DNA of 64,000 nucleotides from Vreelandella neptunia (lineage in GTDB: Bacteria > Pseudomonadota > Gammaproteobacteria > Pseudomonadales > Halomonadaceae): positions 1 to 64,000 of the forward strand of contig NZ_JHQL01000001.1 of the NCBI RefSeq assembly GCF_000712975.1. Direction: 5' to 3'. Shown piece by piece: positions 37,404-46,044 of this stretch (within the stretch, counting starts at the first letter, position 1; the number at the start of each line of letters is the position of its first letter). A program made the position numbers and the translations under genes. The notes under the pieces are model-generated. The model worked only from the letters and a program-made list of their open reading frames with translations, did not search any database and had not been told where the DNA came from.

Positions 37404-37736
37404 ATGAGCGTCCATCAACAGCTTCAAACCGCGCTTCTTGAGCTTGAAGCCACTATGAAGGCCGCAAACTTATGGCGTATGCCAACGCCAGAGGCCTCTG
37501 CCTTTGCTAGTGAACAACCTTTCTGCATCGATACGATGTCGTTGCCTCAATGGATTCGCTTTGTGTTTATTGCTCGACTAAATGCAATGATTGAAGCCCA
37601 ATCCGCTATGCCTGCTAAGTGCGATGTAGCACCGGCAGTGGCTGCTTATTTAATGCAGGAAAAGGTTCGTGCCAGCGACCAACTACTGGTTGTTAGAGCC
37701 GTCGAAAGGATTGATCAGATTGTGACTGACAACTAG
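37404..37736 (+). CDS. yqcC: YqcC family protein
   Basis: A 110-residue small soluble protein similar to E. coli YqcC: LLELEATMKAANLWRM, PFCIDTMSLPQWIRFVFIARL and a C-terminal helical part. Function unknown; in E. coli the gene is next to truC. I chose the ATG at 37404, with AAAGG upstream; the ATG at 37389 overlaps that site. A terminator follows. Confidence 0.88.
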   Translation: MSVHQQLQTALLELEATMKAANLWRMPTPEASAFASEQPFCIDTMSLPQWIRFVFIARLNAMIEAQSAMPAKCDVAPAVAAYLMQEKVRASDQLLVVRAVERIDQIVTDN

Positions 37737-37816
37737 TTCGCGATATTCCACTGAACAGTGGCTGAGCTGAATGTTAATGCACAATCTTTATTCAAAATGA
37801 CGGCAACACCAAAGAT

Positions 37817-37852
37817 AATGCCCAGCACCGTGAACGGTACTGGGCATTTTTC
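37817..37852 (+). terminator. Rho-independent terminator after yqcC
   Basis: The stem AATGCCCAGCACCGT / ACGGTACTGGGCATT has one mismatch and a short GA loop, then TTTTC. It lies between convergent yqcC and ompW. The minus-strand T-run is weaker. Confidence 0.85.
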
Positions 37853-37892
37853 ATACGATGACACGGCTAGCAGAAATCGTTTGCACTCAGAG

Positions 37893-38519
37893 TTAGAAGC
37901 GGTAGCTTAAGCCGCCCATTACCACCAGCGGATCGATCTCTACTGTGCCTGCTGCGGCACCATTAACAGTTGCGTCAGTGTCGATATCGATGTACCACGC
38001 TGCCGCGTTTAGTGCCCAGTTCTCATCGATAAGTAAATCGATACCCACTTGAGCCGCGGCGCCCCAAGAGTCGTCCAGCTCCAACTCGCCAATCGCTAGC
38101 TCTTCGTCAGAGAAAAAGGTGTAGTTAATACCTGCACCGACATAGGGCTGGACACGCGCTTCAGTACCACCTAACGGGTAGTACTGCAGCGTTAACGTGG
38201 GGGGAAGGTGTTTGGTAGAAGCGAGATTGTCGCCGTTTAGCGCAATATCGTGTTCAAACGGCAGGGCAGCCAGTAGCTCGATGCCCACCTTATCGTGGAA
38301 GCGGTAACCCAGGGTAAAGGCGAAGTCGGTTTTATCTTGAACATCAACCGCGAATGCGCCGCCAGCTAATGAGCCGTTGTCGCTTGTTGGTTCCACTTTG
38401 GCAACGCCCACGCGAGTAAAGAAATCGCCAGCGCCGTAAGCTAAAACTTGGCCGCTTGCCATCAGTGTGGCCGCTGCGAGTCCAGTGGCAACCAGTGTTG
38501 AAAGAGAGTTATGGCGCAT
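37893..38519 (-). CDS. ompW: OmpW family outer-membrane protein
   Basis: A 208-residue outer-membrane beta-barrel of eight strands expected for OmpW. A signal peptide (cleavage after about residue 27, VLA) is followed by FFTRVGVAKVEP, LGYRFHDKVGIELLAALPFEHDI, TLQYYPLG, PYVGAGINYTFFSDE, NWALNAAAWYIDID and the C-terminal GGLSYRF ending in Phe, the barrel-assembly signal. OmpW forms a channel for small hydrophobic molecules in E. coli. It stands alone. Confidence 0.93.
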   Translation of the reverse strand: MRHNSLSTLVATGLAAATLMASGQVLAYGAGDFFTRVGVAKVEPTSDNGSLAGGAFAVDVQDKTDFAFTLGYRFHDKVGIELLAALPFEHDIALNGDNLASTKHLPPTLTLQYYPLGGTEARVQPYVGAGINYTFFSDEELAIGELELDDSWGAAAQVGIDLLIDENWALNAAAWYIDIDTDATVNGAAAGTVEIDPLVVMGGLSYRF

Positions 38520-38733
38520 AGCGTTGCTCCTGACCGTTTACGTGGGTCGTTACAATTGAGTGAGAGTGGTTAACGTGGACTGTTTAATAGAAACGTAAAC
38601 CATACAAGAAGTGTATCGGGCAGAAGAAGGCAGGTTATTGACCTAGGGCAAAGAGCGATAAAAAGACCTGCAAAAATAGCAGAAAAAGCCACAGGGAGGC
38701 GTGAGGTTAGGTAGTTAAGATACTACTTAGAGC

Positions 38734-38762
38734 CTTCCGTGTCGGTGTGAGCGACACGGAAA
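38734..38762. other. Intergenic hairpin between putP1 and ompW
   Basis: Arms CTTCCGTGTCG and CGACACGGAAAG flank a 7-base loop. There is no T-run on either side, so it is not a convincing terminator. It lies about 50 bp after the putP1 stop. The rest of 38520-38814 shows nothing else. Confidence 0.45.
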
Positions 38763-38814
38763 GCACACAGGGCCATATTAACGATGATTAGGCTTATGTG
38801 TAATTAACGCTCGT

Positions 38815-40305
38815 CTAGCGATCGATATGCTGATATTCACCCGAATCAGCTGTTGCATTGCTCACCACTAGGATGGCAATGAAGGAAGCGATGAAGCCAG
38901 GGATGATTTCATAGATGCCAGGGCCGCCCATAAATTCGCCATTCCAGCCTAATGCAATCCAGATCATGACGGTTGCCGCACCTACTACCATACCTGCGAT
39001 AGCACCATTGCCGTTTGTACGTGGCCACATTAGCGATAAGATAATCAGTGGCCCAAACGCCGCACCGAAGCCAGCCCAGGCGTTACTGACTAGTCCTAAA
39101 ACCTGAGAGTTTTCATCAGCTGCAATAATTGCCGCCACAATGCCCACCAGTACTACGCAGACACGGCCAACGGCTACACACTGCTGCTCAGAGGCACTCT
39201 TGTGTAGGAACAAACGATAAAAGTCTTCGGTTAGCGATGAAGAGGCCACCAGTAGCTGGCTAGAAACGGTGCTCATGATGGCAGCGAGCAGTGCTGCATA
39301 TAGGAAGCCAGTAATCAGTGGGTGAAACAGCAGATTTGCCAGAACGATAAAAATCGTTTCGGGATCCTCGATATCCAGACCATTACGGATGGCATAAGCC
39401 CGGCCAAATATCCCCAGTGAAACAGCGCCAATGAGTGAAATCAGCATCCAACCCATACCAATGTTGCGGGCAATAGGAACATCCTTCAATGTCCGAATAG
39501 CCATGAAGCGCACAATAATGTGCGGTTGTCCGAAATAGCCAAGCCCCCAGGTAACGGCAGATAACCAGCCGATGAACGTCAGCCCTGACGTCCAGGACAA
39601 GAGGGTAGGGTCGACTTCATTAAGTGTCTGTGATGCCTGAGAGAACCCGCCGCCACCTTCACCAAACAGCACCACTGCAGGCATGATGACCAAGGCTAGC
39701 ATCATAATGCAGCCCTGCACGAAGTCGGTCATGCTCACAGCGAGGAAGCCACCGACCACCGTATAAATAAGCACGACACCAAGAGTAATCATGACCCCCA
39801 TGCCGTAGTTACTCATGTCACCGAAGTTATAGATGCCGGAAAATGCGCTTTCAAATAGTTTGCCGCCAGCGACTAGGCCTGATGCTGTATAAACTGAGAA
39901 GAAAACAACAATCACGATAGCGGACACCATGCGCAGGGAAAGCGCACGTGTCGGGAAGCGGTTCGCAAGAAAGGCTGGAATGGTAATCGCATTACCGTAG
40001 TGAACGGTTTGCTCACGCAGGCGCGGGGCGACCAGAATCCAGTTGAACAACGCCCCTACGAGCAAGCCAATCCCGATCCAGGCTGACCCCAATCCCGATA
40101 CGAACATTGCCCCTGGCAAGCCCAATAGCAACCAGCCGCTCATATCTGACGCCCCTGCCGATAGTGCCGCTACTTTGGGGCTGAGGGTGCGGCCGCCCAG
40201 CATATAATCTTCAGAGGAAGAGGTAGAGGTGCGCATGGCATAAATGCCAATGGCGACCATGAGCAAAAAATAAGCAATGAGACTGATCCAAACACCGATA
40301 GCCAT
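38815..40305 (-). CDS. putP: Sodium/proline symporter PutP, copy 1
   Basis: A 496-residue inner-membrane Na+:proline symporter of the SSS family with about 13 membrane segments. Typical features are SSEDYMLGGR, GASDMSGWLLLGLPGA, the sodium-site region TVVGGFLAVSMTDFVQG, and WGLGYFGQPHIIVRFMAI. It takes up proline for PutA and for osmoprotection. It is last in the araC-putA2-putP2-putA1-putP1 order. By eye it differs from copy 2 at roughly 30 of 496 positions, with many more silent changes. GGGAG precedes the ATG. Confidence 0.96.
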   Translation of the reverse strand: MAIGVWISLIAYFLLMVAIGIYAMRTSTSSSEDYMLGGRTLSPKVAALSAGASDMSGWLLLGLPGAMFVSGLGSAWIGIGLLVGALFNWILVAPRLREQTVHYGNAITIPAFLANRFPTRALSLRMVSAIVIVVFFSVYTASGLVAGGKLFESAFSGIYNFGDMSNYGMGVMITLGVVLIYTVVGGFLAVSMTDFVQGCIMMLALVIMPAVVLFGEGGGGFSQASQTLNEVDPTLLSWTSGLTFIGWLSAVTWGLGYFGQPHIIVRFMAIRTLKDVPIARNIGMGWMLISLIGAVSLGIFGRAYAIRNGLDIEDPETIFIVLANLLFHPLITGFLYAALLAAIMSTVSSQLLVASSSLTEDFYRLFLHKSASEQQCVAVGRVCVVLVGIVAAIIAADENSQVLGLVSNAWAGFGAAFGPLIILSLMWPRTNGNGAIAGMVVGAATVMIWIALGWNGEFMGGPGIYEIIPGFIASFIAILVVSNATADSGEYQHIDR

Positions 40306-40354
40306 GAAAGTTCTCCCATTCGTCAGGATGGAGCTAGCGCCAACAGGTGCGCGC

Positions 40355-40362
40355 TTGTTTTT
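40355..40362 (-). promoter_or_regulatory. CA motif in the putP1 leader
   Basis: The minus strand reads AAAAACAA, which fits AANAAYAA, within TTAACAAAAACAAG. It is about 50 bases upstream of the putP1 start. A possible Hfq/Crc target, inferred. Confidence 0.3.
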
Positions 40363-40368
40363 GTTAAT

Positions 40369-40390
40369 GAGACGCCCGTGCGGGCGTCTC
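40369..40390. other. Perfect GC-rich hairpin between putA1 and putP1
   Basis: The arms GAGACGCCCG and CGGGCGTCTC are separated by 2 bases. There is no T-run in either direction, so it may stabilise or separate the putA1 and putP1 parts of one transcript rather than terminate. Confidence 0.6.
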
Positions 40391-40455
40391 CCGGTAGAAC
40401 ATTGGCTTTACCGACGTTCAGTAATGAAAGGAAACGTCGATAAAGCTGGTGGGGC

Positions 40456-43400
40456 TTATTCAGCCGTTGCCAACAGACTAGCGTTACCACCCGCCGCGGT
40501 CGTGTCGATGCACAAGTGGCGTTCAACCACGTAGCGATCCGGTGAAAGGGGCTGGATTTCGAGCGGCACGATAGCACCGTCGCGTTTGGCAAGCGCAATA
40601 CGCAGTTCATGGGTCCAGTCGCTTTTGCCAGCTGCGGCCACCGCTGCAATGCCTTTGACTTCACTTAGCGTCTCGGCTGTGATGCTCCCGTCTAGCCCAA
40701 TGACCGGTGCTCCGGCATCCATCAGCGGCTGAATAGCTTGAGATGCACCTGACACGATCACTACTGCCGAACAGCCTGCACCAAGTGCCTGCACTGCTTG
40801 GGCAACAGCGATATCCAAGGTCGGCCCGAGACACAGAACCGCTCCCTTCGGATACATCGCCAATCGATTGCTTTCTCCTGTTGGCCCAGGAAGGGTTTGC
40901 GGCGTCATATCGAGAGCCGCCGTCTCATTCAGCGCCCGGCGGACGACTCCACCCTTGCCAGAAAGTGCTTTGCGCAACACTTCTACCCGGTCTGGCCTCG
41001 CCGCCCAATTACGTGCATCTAAACCGTAGAGGGCCGATTGGAGAGTGTCGAGTGCCACGGTTTTCCCTTCGGGCATCGCGTAGCGTTCGGCAGTGGCGGT
41101 GCGGCGAAAACGAGCAACATAAAGCGGGCCACCGGCCTTGGGGCCGGTGCCTGAAAGGCCTTCGCCACCGAACGGCTGTGAGCCGACGATAGCGCCAATC
41201 TGGTTGCGGTTGACATAAACATTGCCAACATGGATGCGCTCGACGATTTGCTGCACACGGTCATCAATACGGGTATGCAGGCCGAAGGTCAGCCCGTACC
41301 CCTTACTGTTGATAGCATCGACTACTTTGTCGATGTCTCGCGCTTTGAAAGTGGCTACGTGCAGAATCGGGCCGAATATCTCGCGCTCGAGATCCTCAAT
41401 GCCGCCGACCTCAATTACCGCTGGGGTAACGAAGGTACCAGTGGCTGGCGAGGACAGCTTCTTCAGTACTTTGCCAGCCTTCTCATGTGCCGTTACATAG
41501 TCGTTTATCTCGGCCTGAGCGTCAGCGTCAATCACTGGTGAAACATCGGTATCGGTATTCCAGGGGTCGCCGATGGTAAGTGCGTCCATAGCGCCATAGA
41601 GCATGTGAAGTAACCGGTCACGGGCTTCTTCTTGAACATACAGCATCCGCAGCGCCGAACAGCGCTGCCCAGCGGATTGGAAGGAAGAAATCAAGATGTC
41701 GCGCACTGCCTGCTCGGTCAGCGCTGTGGAATCCACGATCATCGAGTTAAGGCCGCCAGTCTCAGCAATCAGTATGGCCTCTGGCCCAGCATTCTCAGCC
41801 AGCGCCTTATGAATGATCTGTGCCACTGGGGTTGAGCCAGTAAAACAAACGCCAGCAATACGTGAGTCGCTAGTCAGCGGGCCGCCCACCGTCGGGCCGT
41901 CGCCAGGCAGCAATTGCAGCGCTGCTTCTGGCAGGCCTGCCTCACGCATCAGTTCGACGGCGCGGGCGGCGATCAGCGGGGTTTGCTCGGCAGGCTTGGC
42001 AAGTACCGCATTGCCAGCTACCAAGGCTGCAGCAATTTGTCCGGTAGTAATCGCCAGCGGAAAATTCCATGGGCTAATGCAGACGAAGATGCCGCGAGCG
42101 CTCCCCGGCTCTTCTGCTTCAAGCCGTTCGCCTTCGTTGGCGTAGTAGCGTAGAAAATCCACCGCTTCGCGTACTTCAGCGATGCCGTCGAACATCATTT
42201 TACCGGCTTCACGAGTGGTGATGACGGTCAGCTCGGCAATGTGCTCCTCAAAGAGGTCCGCAGTACGACGCAGTACCTCAGCGCGCTCGGCCGCCGAGCG
42301 CGCTGACCATTCGCGGAAACCACCTTCAGCAGCGTCAAGTGCGGTGGCTACCTCCGTCGGGGTGGCCTCATGCACCGTACCAATAACTCGAGAGCTGTCA
42401 GCGGGGGAGAAAACTTCACGAGCCGGACCTTGGGGAGCAGGGTTTCCTACCAGCATAGGGCCGGCGGTCCATGTCTTGTCGGCAAACGCTTCACGAGCAG
42501 TGAGCAGAGGCAAGATCGAGGCGGGCTCATTAATGCGGTAGCCCTTGGAATTTTTGCGATCGGGCTCAAATAGCTCGCCGGGTTGGCGGATCAACGGGCT
42601 TGAAATGGCGCTGCCAAGCTGTTTAAACCCTTCAACTGGATCCTTTGAGACCTCGCTTGGGGGGATAGAACTATCCACCACTTGGTTAACGAACGAGGAG
42701 TTGGCGCCGTTTTCTAACAGTCGACGTACCAGATAGGCGAGCAAGTCGCGGTGTGCGCCAACCGGCGCGTAAATGCGGCAGTGCGTGCCTTCTGTCTCCT
42801 TAACGATGTGGTGCAGCGATTCGCCCATGCCATGCAGGCGCTGAAACTCGTAGCTGTCCTTATCGCTACCTGCCATCTCCACGACGGCAGCACAAGTATG
42901 GGCGTTATGGGTCGCAAACTGAGGATAGATGCGGTCGCGACGGTCGAGCAGCATTTGGGCGCAGGCCATGTAGCTGACATCGGTATTTACCTTGCGGGTG
43001 AAGACTGGGAAAGTTTTCACACCCATCTCTTGAGACAGCTTGATCTCGGTATCCCAGTAAGCCCCCTTGACCAAACGCACCATGATCTTGCGATTGAACC
43101 GCTCGGCAAGTTCGTAGAGTGTCTCAATTACCGGCGCGGCACGGCGCCCGTAAGCTTGTACAACGACTCCAAAGCCCTCCCAGTCATCTAAGCTGGGGTC
43201 GGCCATTAACGCCTCAATCACGTCGAGAGACAGGTCCAGTCGATCCTGCTCCTCGGCGTCGATATTGAAACCGATATTAGCTTTGGCCGCTTGCTTGACC
43301 AGTTCCAGCGCGCGCGGTACGAGCTCCGCCATCACCGTATCACGATGGGTGTACTCATAACGCGGATGCAGCGCTGATAGCTTCACCGAAATTCCGGGGC

Positions 43401-44121
43401 TTCCACGCACATCTCCCTTAGCCTGTTCAGCAATCGCAGTGATCGCCTTGGCATAAGCTTCATGATAGCGAACGGCATCTTCGTCAGTGCGAGCCGCTTC
43501 GCCTAGCATGTCATAGGAATAGGTGTAGCCCTGTTTCTCAAGGTCACGGGCATTCTTCATACCCTCTTCAATGGTCTGGCCAAGTACGAACTGGCGGCCA
43601 AGAATCTTCATTGACTGACCTACCGCTTTACGCACTACCGGCTCGCCCATACGGCGTACCAGACCGCGCAGTGCACGCGTTGGGCCTTTGGGGTCTTCTT
43701 CCAGCACCTTGCCGGTCAGCAGCAGTGCCCAAGTCGATGCGTTGACCATCGACGAGGACGATTTGCCCAGGTGCGCACCCCAGTCGGACGGCTCTATCTT
43801 ATCGTGGATTAAATCGTCGATGGTTTCTGCATCAGGCACACGCAACAGTGCTTCTGCCAAACACATCAGGCCGACGCCTTCGGTCGTAGAAAGTCCATAC
43901 TCAGCGAGGAACGCCTCCATCATTGAGGGGGATCTTTCCTTGCGGACACGCTCAACGTAGTTAGCGCCGACGGCAGCCACCTGACGGCGGTCGTCTTCTG
44001 ACAGCTTAATACGCTTGGTTAACTCGTGCAGTACCGCCGCTTCATCAGCGTCATAGTTACTGCGGATGCGTGCGCGTAGATCACTGACGTCACCATGCAA
44101 ATGAAGATTGGCTTTGTTCAT
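40456..44121 (-). CDS. putA: Bifunctional proline dehydrogenase/P5C dehydrogenase PutA, long form without DNA-binding domain (putA1)
   Basis: A 1221-residue enzyme that oxidises proline to glutamate. The FAD proline-dehydrogenase barrel (about 170-500) shows DAEEQDRLDLSLDV, RLVKGAYWDTEIK, YPQFATHNAHT and GANSSFVNQ. The aldehyde dehydrogenase (about 560-1020) has ISPWNFPLA, IAETGGLN and catalytic C821 in AGQRCSALR. An extra C-terminal domain of about 190 residues follows, ending GGNASLLATAE. There is no N-terminal ribbon-helix-helix domain, so it cannot repress its own gene. I chose the ATG at 44121 (AAGAGA upstream) over the GTG at 44148. Base composition is visibly more GC-rich than its neighbours. 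Confidence 0.96.
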   Translation of the reverse strand: MNKANLHLHGDVSDLRARIRSNYDADEAAVLHELTKRIKLSEDDRRQVAAVGANYVERVRKERSPSMMEAFLAEYGLSTTEGVGLMCLAEALLRVPDAETIDDLIHDKIEPSDWGAHLGKSSSSMVNASTWALLLTGKVLEEDPKGPTRALRGLVRRMGEPVVRKAVGQSMKILGRQFVLGQTIEEGMKNARDLEKQGYTYSYDMLGEAARTDEDAVRYHEAYAKAITAIAEQAKGDVRGSPGISVKLSALHPRYEYTHRDTVMAELVPRALELVKQAAKANIGFNIDAEEQDRLDLSLDVIEALMADPSLDDWEGFGVVVQAYGRRAAPVIETLYELAERFNRKIMVRLVKGAYWDTEIKLSQEMGVKTFPVFTRKVNTDVSYMACAQMLLDRRDRIYPQFATHNAHTCAAVVEMAGSDKDSYEFQRLHGMGESLHHIVKETEGTHCRIYAPVGAHRDLLAYLVRRLLENGANSSFVNQVVDSSIPPSEVSKDPVEGFKQLGSAISSPLIRQPGELFEPDRKNSKGYRINEPASILPLLTAREAFADKTWTAGPMLVGNPAPQGPAREVFSPADSSRVIGTVHEATPTEVATALDAAEGGFREWSARSAAERAEVLRRTADLFEEHIAELTVITTREAGKMMFDGIAEVREAVDFLRYYANEGERLEAEEPGSARGIFVCISPWNFPLAITTGQIAAALVAGNAVLAKPAEQTPLIAARAVELMREAGLPEAALQLLPGDGPTVGGPLTSDSRIAGVCFTGSTPVAQIIHKALAENAGPEAILIAETGGLNSMIVDSTALTEQAVRDILISSFQSAGQRCSALRMLYVQEEARDRLLHMLYGAMDALTIGDPWNTDTDVSPVIDADAQAEINDYVTAHEKAGKVLKKLSSPATGTFVTPAVIEVGGIEDLEREIFGPILHVATFKARDIDKVVDAINSKGYGLTFGLHTRIDDRVQQIVERIHVGNVYVNRNQIGAIVGSQPFGGEGLSGTGPKAGGPLYVARFRRTATAERYAMPEGKTVALDTLQSALYGLDARNWAARPDRVEVLRKALSGKGGVVRRALNETAALDMTPQTLPGPTGESNRLAMYPKGAVLCLGPTLDIAVAQAVQALGAGCSAVVIVSGASQAIQPLMDAGAPVIGLDGSITAETLSEVKGIAAVAAAGKSDWTHELRIALAKRDGAIVPLEIQPLSPDRYVVERHLCIDTTAAGGNASLLATAE

Positions 44122-44140
44122 AATGGGTCTCTTCTTGCTG

Positions 44141-44167
44141 GTCGACACCTAGCGGTGATATGTCGAC
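44141..44167. promoter_or_regulatory. Nested palindrome in the putA1 leader
   Basis: Outer arms GTCGACA (44141-44147) and TGTCGAC (44161-44167) enclose a second small dyad CACC/GGTG. It lies 20-46 bases upstream of the putA1 ATG. It could be an operator or an RNA hairpin covering the leader. No known regulator site was recognised. Confidence 0.5.
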
Positions 44168-44209
44168 TTAGATTTTTTCAGTAAACAAAAAAATCAAAAC
44201 AATAATAGA

Positions 44210-44227
44210 GGGCTCCTGCCGGAGCCC
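44210..44227 (-). terminator. Hairpin after putP2
   Basis: The stem GGGCTCC / GGAGCCC has a TGCC loop. On the minus strand it is followed by TCTATTATTGTTTTG, a T-rich but broken tract. A weak terminator or attenuator between putP2 and putA1. Confidence 0.5.
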
Positions 44228-44257
44228 TTCGGATACCTTCAGCGTGCTGTGCGCTTA

Positions 44258-45748
44258 CTAGCGCTCAATATGCTGATATTCGCCAGAGTCAGCAGTCGCA
44301 TTGCTTACCACCAGGATGGCAATGAAGGAAGCAATGAAGCCAGGAATAATCTCGTACACGCCAGGGCCGCCCATAAACGAACCGTTCCAGCCCAACGCAA
44401 TCCAGATCATAACGGTTGCCGCACCCACTACCATGCCCGCGATAGCGCCGTTGCCGTTTGTACGGGGCCACATCAGCGATAAAATAATCAGAGGGCCAAA
44501 CGCCGCACCAAAACCTGCCCAGGCATTACTGACTAATCCTAGTACTTGAGAGTCTTCATCAGACGCGATAATAGCGGCCACAATGCCCACCAATACTACG
44601 CAAACACGGCCTACAGCCACACACTGTTGCTCGGAAGCTTTTTTATGTAGGAACAGGCGATAGAAGTCTTCGGTCAATGATGACGAGGACACCAACAGCT
44701 GGCTGGAAATCGTGCTCATGATGGCCGCCAGTAGAGCTGCGTAGAGGAAGCCGGTAATCAACGGGTGGAACAACAGCTCCGCCAAGATAATAAAGATTGT
44801 TTCTGGGTCCTGGACATCTAATCCATTACGAATCGCATAGGCGCGACCAAAAATACCTAAAGAAACCGCGCCAATTAGGGAAATCAGCATCCAGCCCATG
44901 CCAATGTTACGTGCAACTGGCACATCTTTTTGTGACCGAATTGCCATGAAGCGAACAATGATGTGCGGTTGACCGAAATAGCCCAGTCCCCAGGTAACCG
45001 CTGACAGCCAGCCAATGAAAGTAAGCCCCGAGGTCCAGGAAAGCAGTGTGGGGTCGACTTCATTGAGTGTCTGTGTGGCTTGGGAGAACCCGCCGCCACC
45101 TTCACCAAAGAGCACCACCGCTGGCATGATGACTAGAGCCAGCATCATGATGCAGCCCTGCACAAAGTCGGTCATGCTCACGGCCAAGAAGCCACCCACG
45201 ACGGTGTAAATCAGTACCACGCCGAGGGTGATCATGACCCCCATGGCGTAGTTGCTCATATCGCCAAAGTTATAGATGCCGGAAAACGCACTTTCAAACA
45301 GTTTGCCGCCTGCCACTAAGCCAGAGGCTGTGTAAACTGCAAAGAAAATTACGATAACAATAGCGGACACTGTTCGCAGGGAAAGCGCCCGAGTCGGGAA
45401 GCGATTGGCAAGGAAGGCTGGAATAGTGATCGCATTACCGTAGTGAACGGTCTGTTCACGAAGCCGTGGTGCGACCAGGGTCCAGTTAAAGAACGCTCCC
45501 ACCAGCAAGCCGATACCGATCCAGGCTGAGCCTAAACCGGATACAAACATTGCCCCAGGTAACCCCAGCAGCAACCAGCCGCTCATGTCTGAAGCACCGG
45601 CTGAAAGAGCCGCTACCTGTGGACTTAAGCCTCGTCCTCCCAGCATGTAATCTTCCGATGAAGAGGTTGCTTTGCGCATGGCATAAACGCCAATGGCGAT
45701 CATGAGCGCAAAATATGCAAAAAGACTGATCCAAACACCGATAGCCAT
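44258..45748 (-). CDS. putP: Sodium/proline symporter PutP, copy 2
   Basis: A 496-residue SSS-family Na+:proline symporter of the same length as copy 1 and about 94% identical by eye. The conserved symporter segments are all present (GASDMSGWLLLGLPGA, VSMTDFVQG, FGQPHIIVRFMAI). Differences cluster in the first 35 residues and in a few loops (SQKDVPVAR versus TLKDVPIAR). GAAGGAG precedes the ATG. It lies between putA2 upstream and putA1 downstream. The 296-bp gap from putA2 and its A-rich leader suggest separate control. Confidence 0.96.
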   Translation of the reverse strand: MAIGVWISLFAYFALMIAIGVYAMRKATSSSEDYMLGGRGLSPQVAALSAGASDMSGWLLLGLPGAMFVSGLGSAWIGIGLLVGAFFNWTLVAPRLREQTVHYGNAITIPAFLANRFPTRALSLRTVSAIVIVIFFAVYTASGLVAGGKLFESAFSGIYNFGDMSNYAMGVMITLGVVLIYTVVGGFLAVSMTDFVQGCIMMLALVIMPAVVLFGEGGGGFSQATQTLNEVDPTLLSWTSGLTFIGWLSAVTWGLGYFGQPHIIVRFMAIRSQKDVPVARNIGMGWMLISLIGAVSLGIFGRAYAIRNGLDVQDPETIFIILAELLFHPLITGFLYAALLAAIMSTISSQLLVSSSSLTEDFYRLFLHKKASEQQCVAVGRVCVVLVGIVAAIIASDEDSQVLGLVSNAWAGFGAAFGPLIILSLMWPRTNGNGAIAGMVVGAATVMIWIALGWNGSFMGGPGVYEIIPGFIASFIAILVVSNATADSGEYQHIER

Positions 45749-45831
45749 AAAAACTCCTTCAGTACATTAGGCCGGACATAACGCCGACAGGTTTGTGCGC
45801 TTACCGAGAGGAAACGAGTAATAGCGCAGCC

Positions 45832-45842
45832 TTGTTGTTGTT
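45832..45842 (-). promoter_or_regulatory. CA motif in the putP2 leader
   Basis: The minus strand reads AACAACAACAA, two overlapping AANAAYAA matches. It sits in a longer A/C-rich leader (also AACAACA and AACAATAAC further upstream), about 85-95 bases before the putP2 ATG. ARN-type repeats favour Hfq binding. Function is inferred. Confidence 0.4.
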
Positions 45843-45916
45843 ACCGTTATTGTTAAGCAGTGTTGTTAAATATAGTTGTTGAATTCTTTTTCTATTCATA
45901 TTGCTGGCCCTAAGAA

Positions 45917-45959
45917 AGCCTACCTAGGCATACATCAATGATCGAAGACTAGGTAGGCT
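45917..45959 (-). terminator. Long-loop hairpin after putA2
   Basis: The perfect arms AGCCTACCTAG and CTAGGTAGGCT have a 21-base loop, followed on the minus strand by TTTCTT. A second small hairpin (GTGGA/TCCAC, 45967-45985) precedes it. A moderate terminator for putA2. Confidence 0.5.
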
Positions 45960-46044
45960 GTGAAAGTGGAAGTCATTGCTCCACTATTTTTCAGTCATAA
46001 GCGCTGCTTTATTTTCAAGCGCAGGCTTAGTAGCGATAAATCGT

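Noticed and set aside
38734-38762. The hairpin after putP1 as a Rho-independent terminator
   Set aside because: It has no T-run on either strand, so it is listed only as a hairpin.
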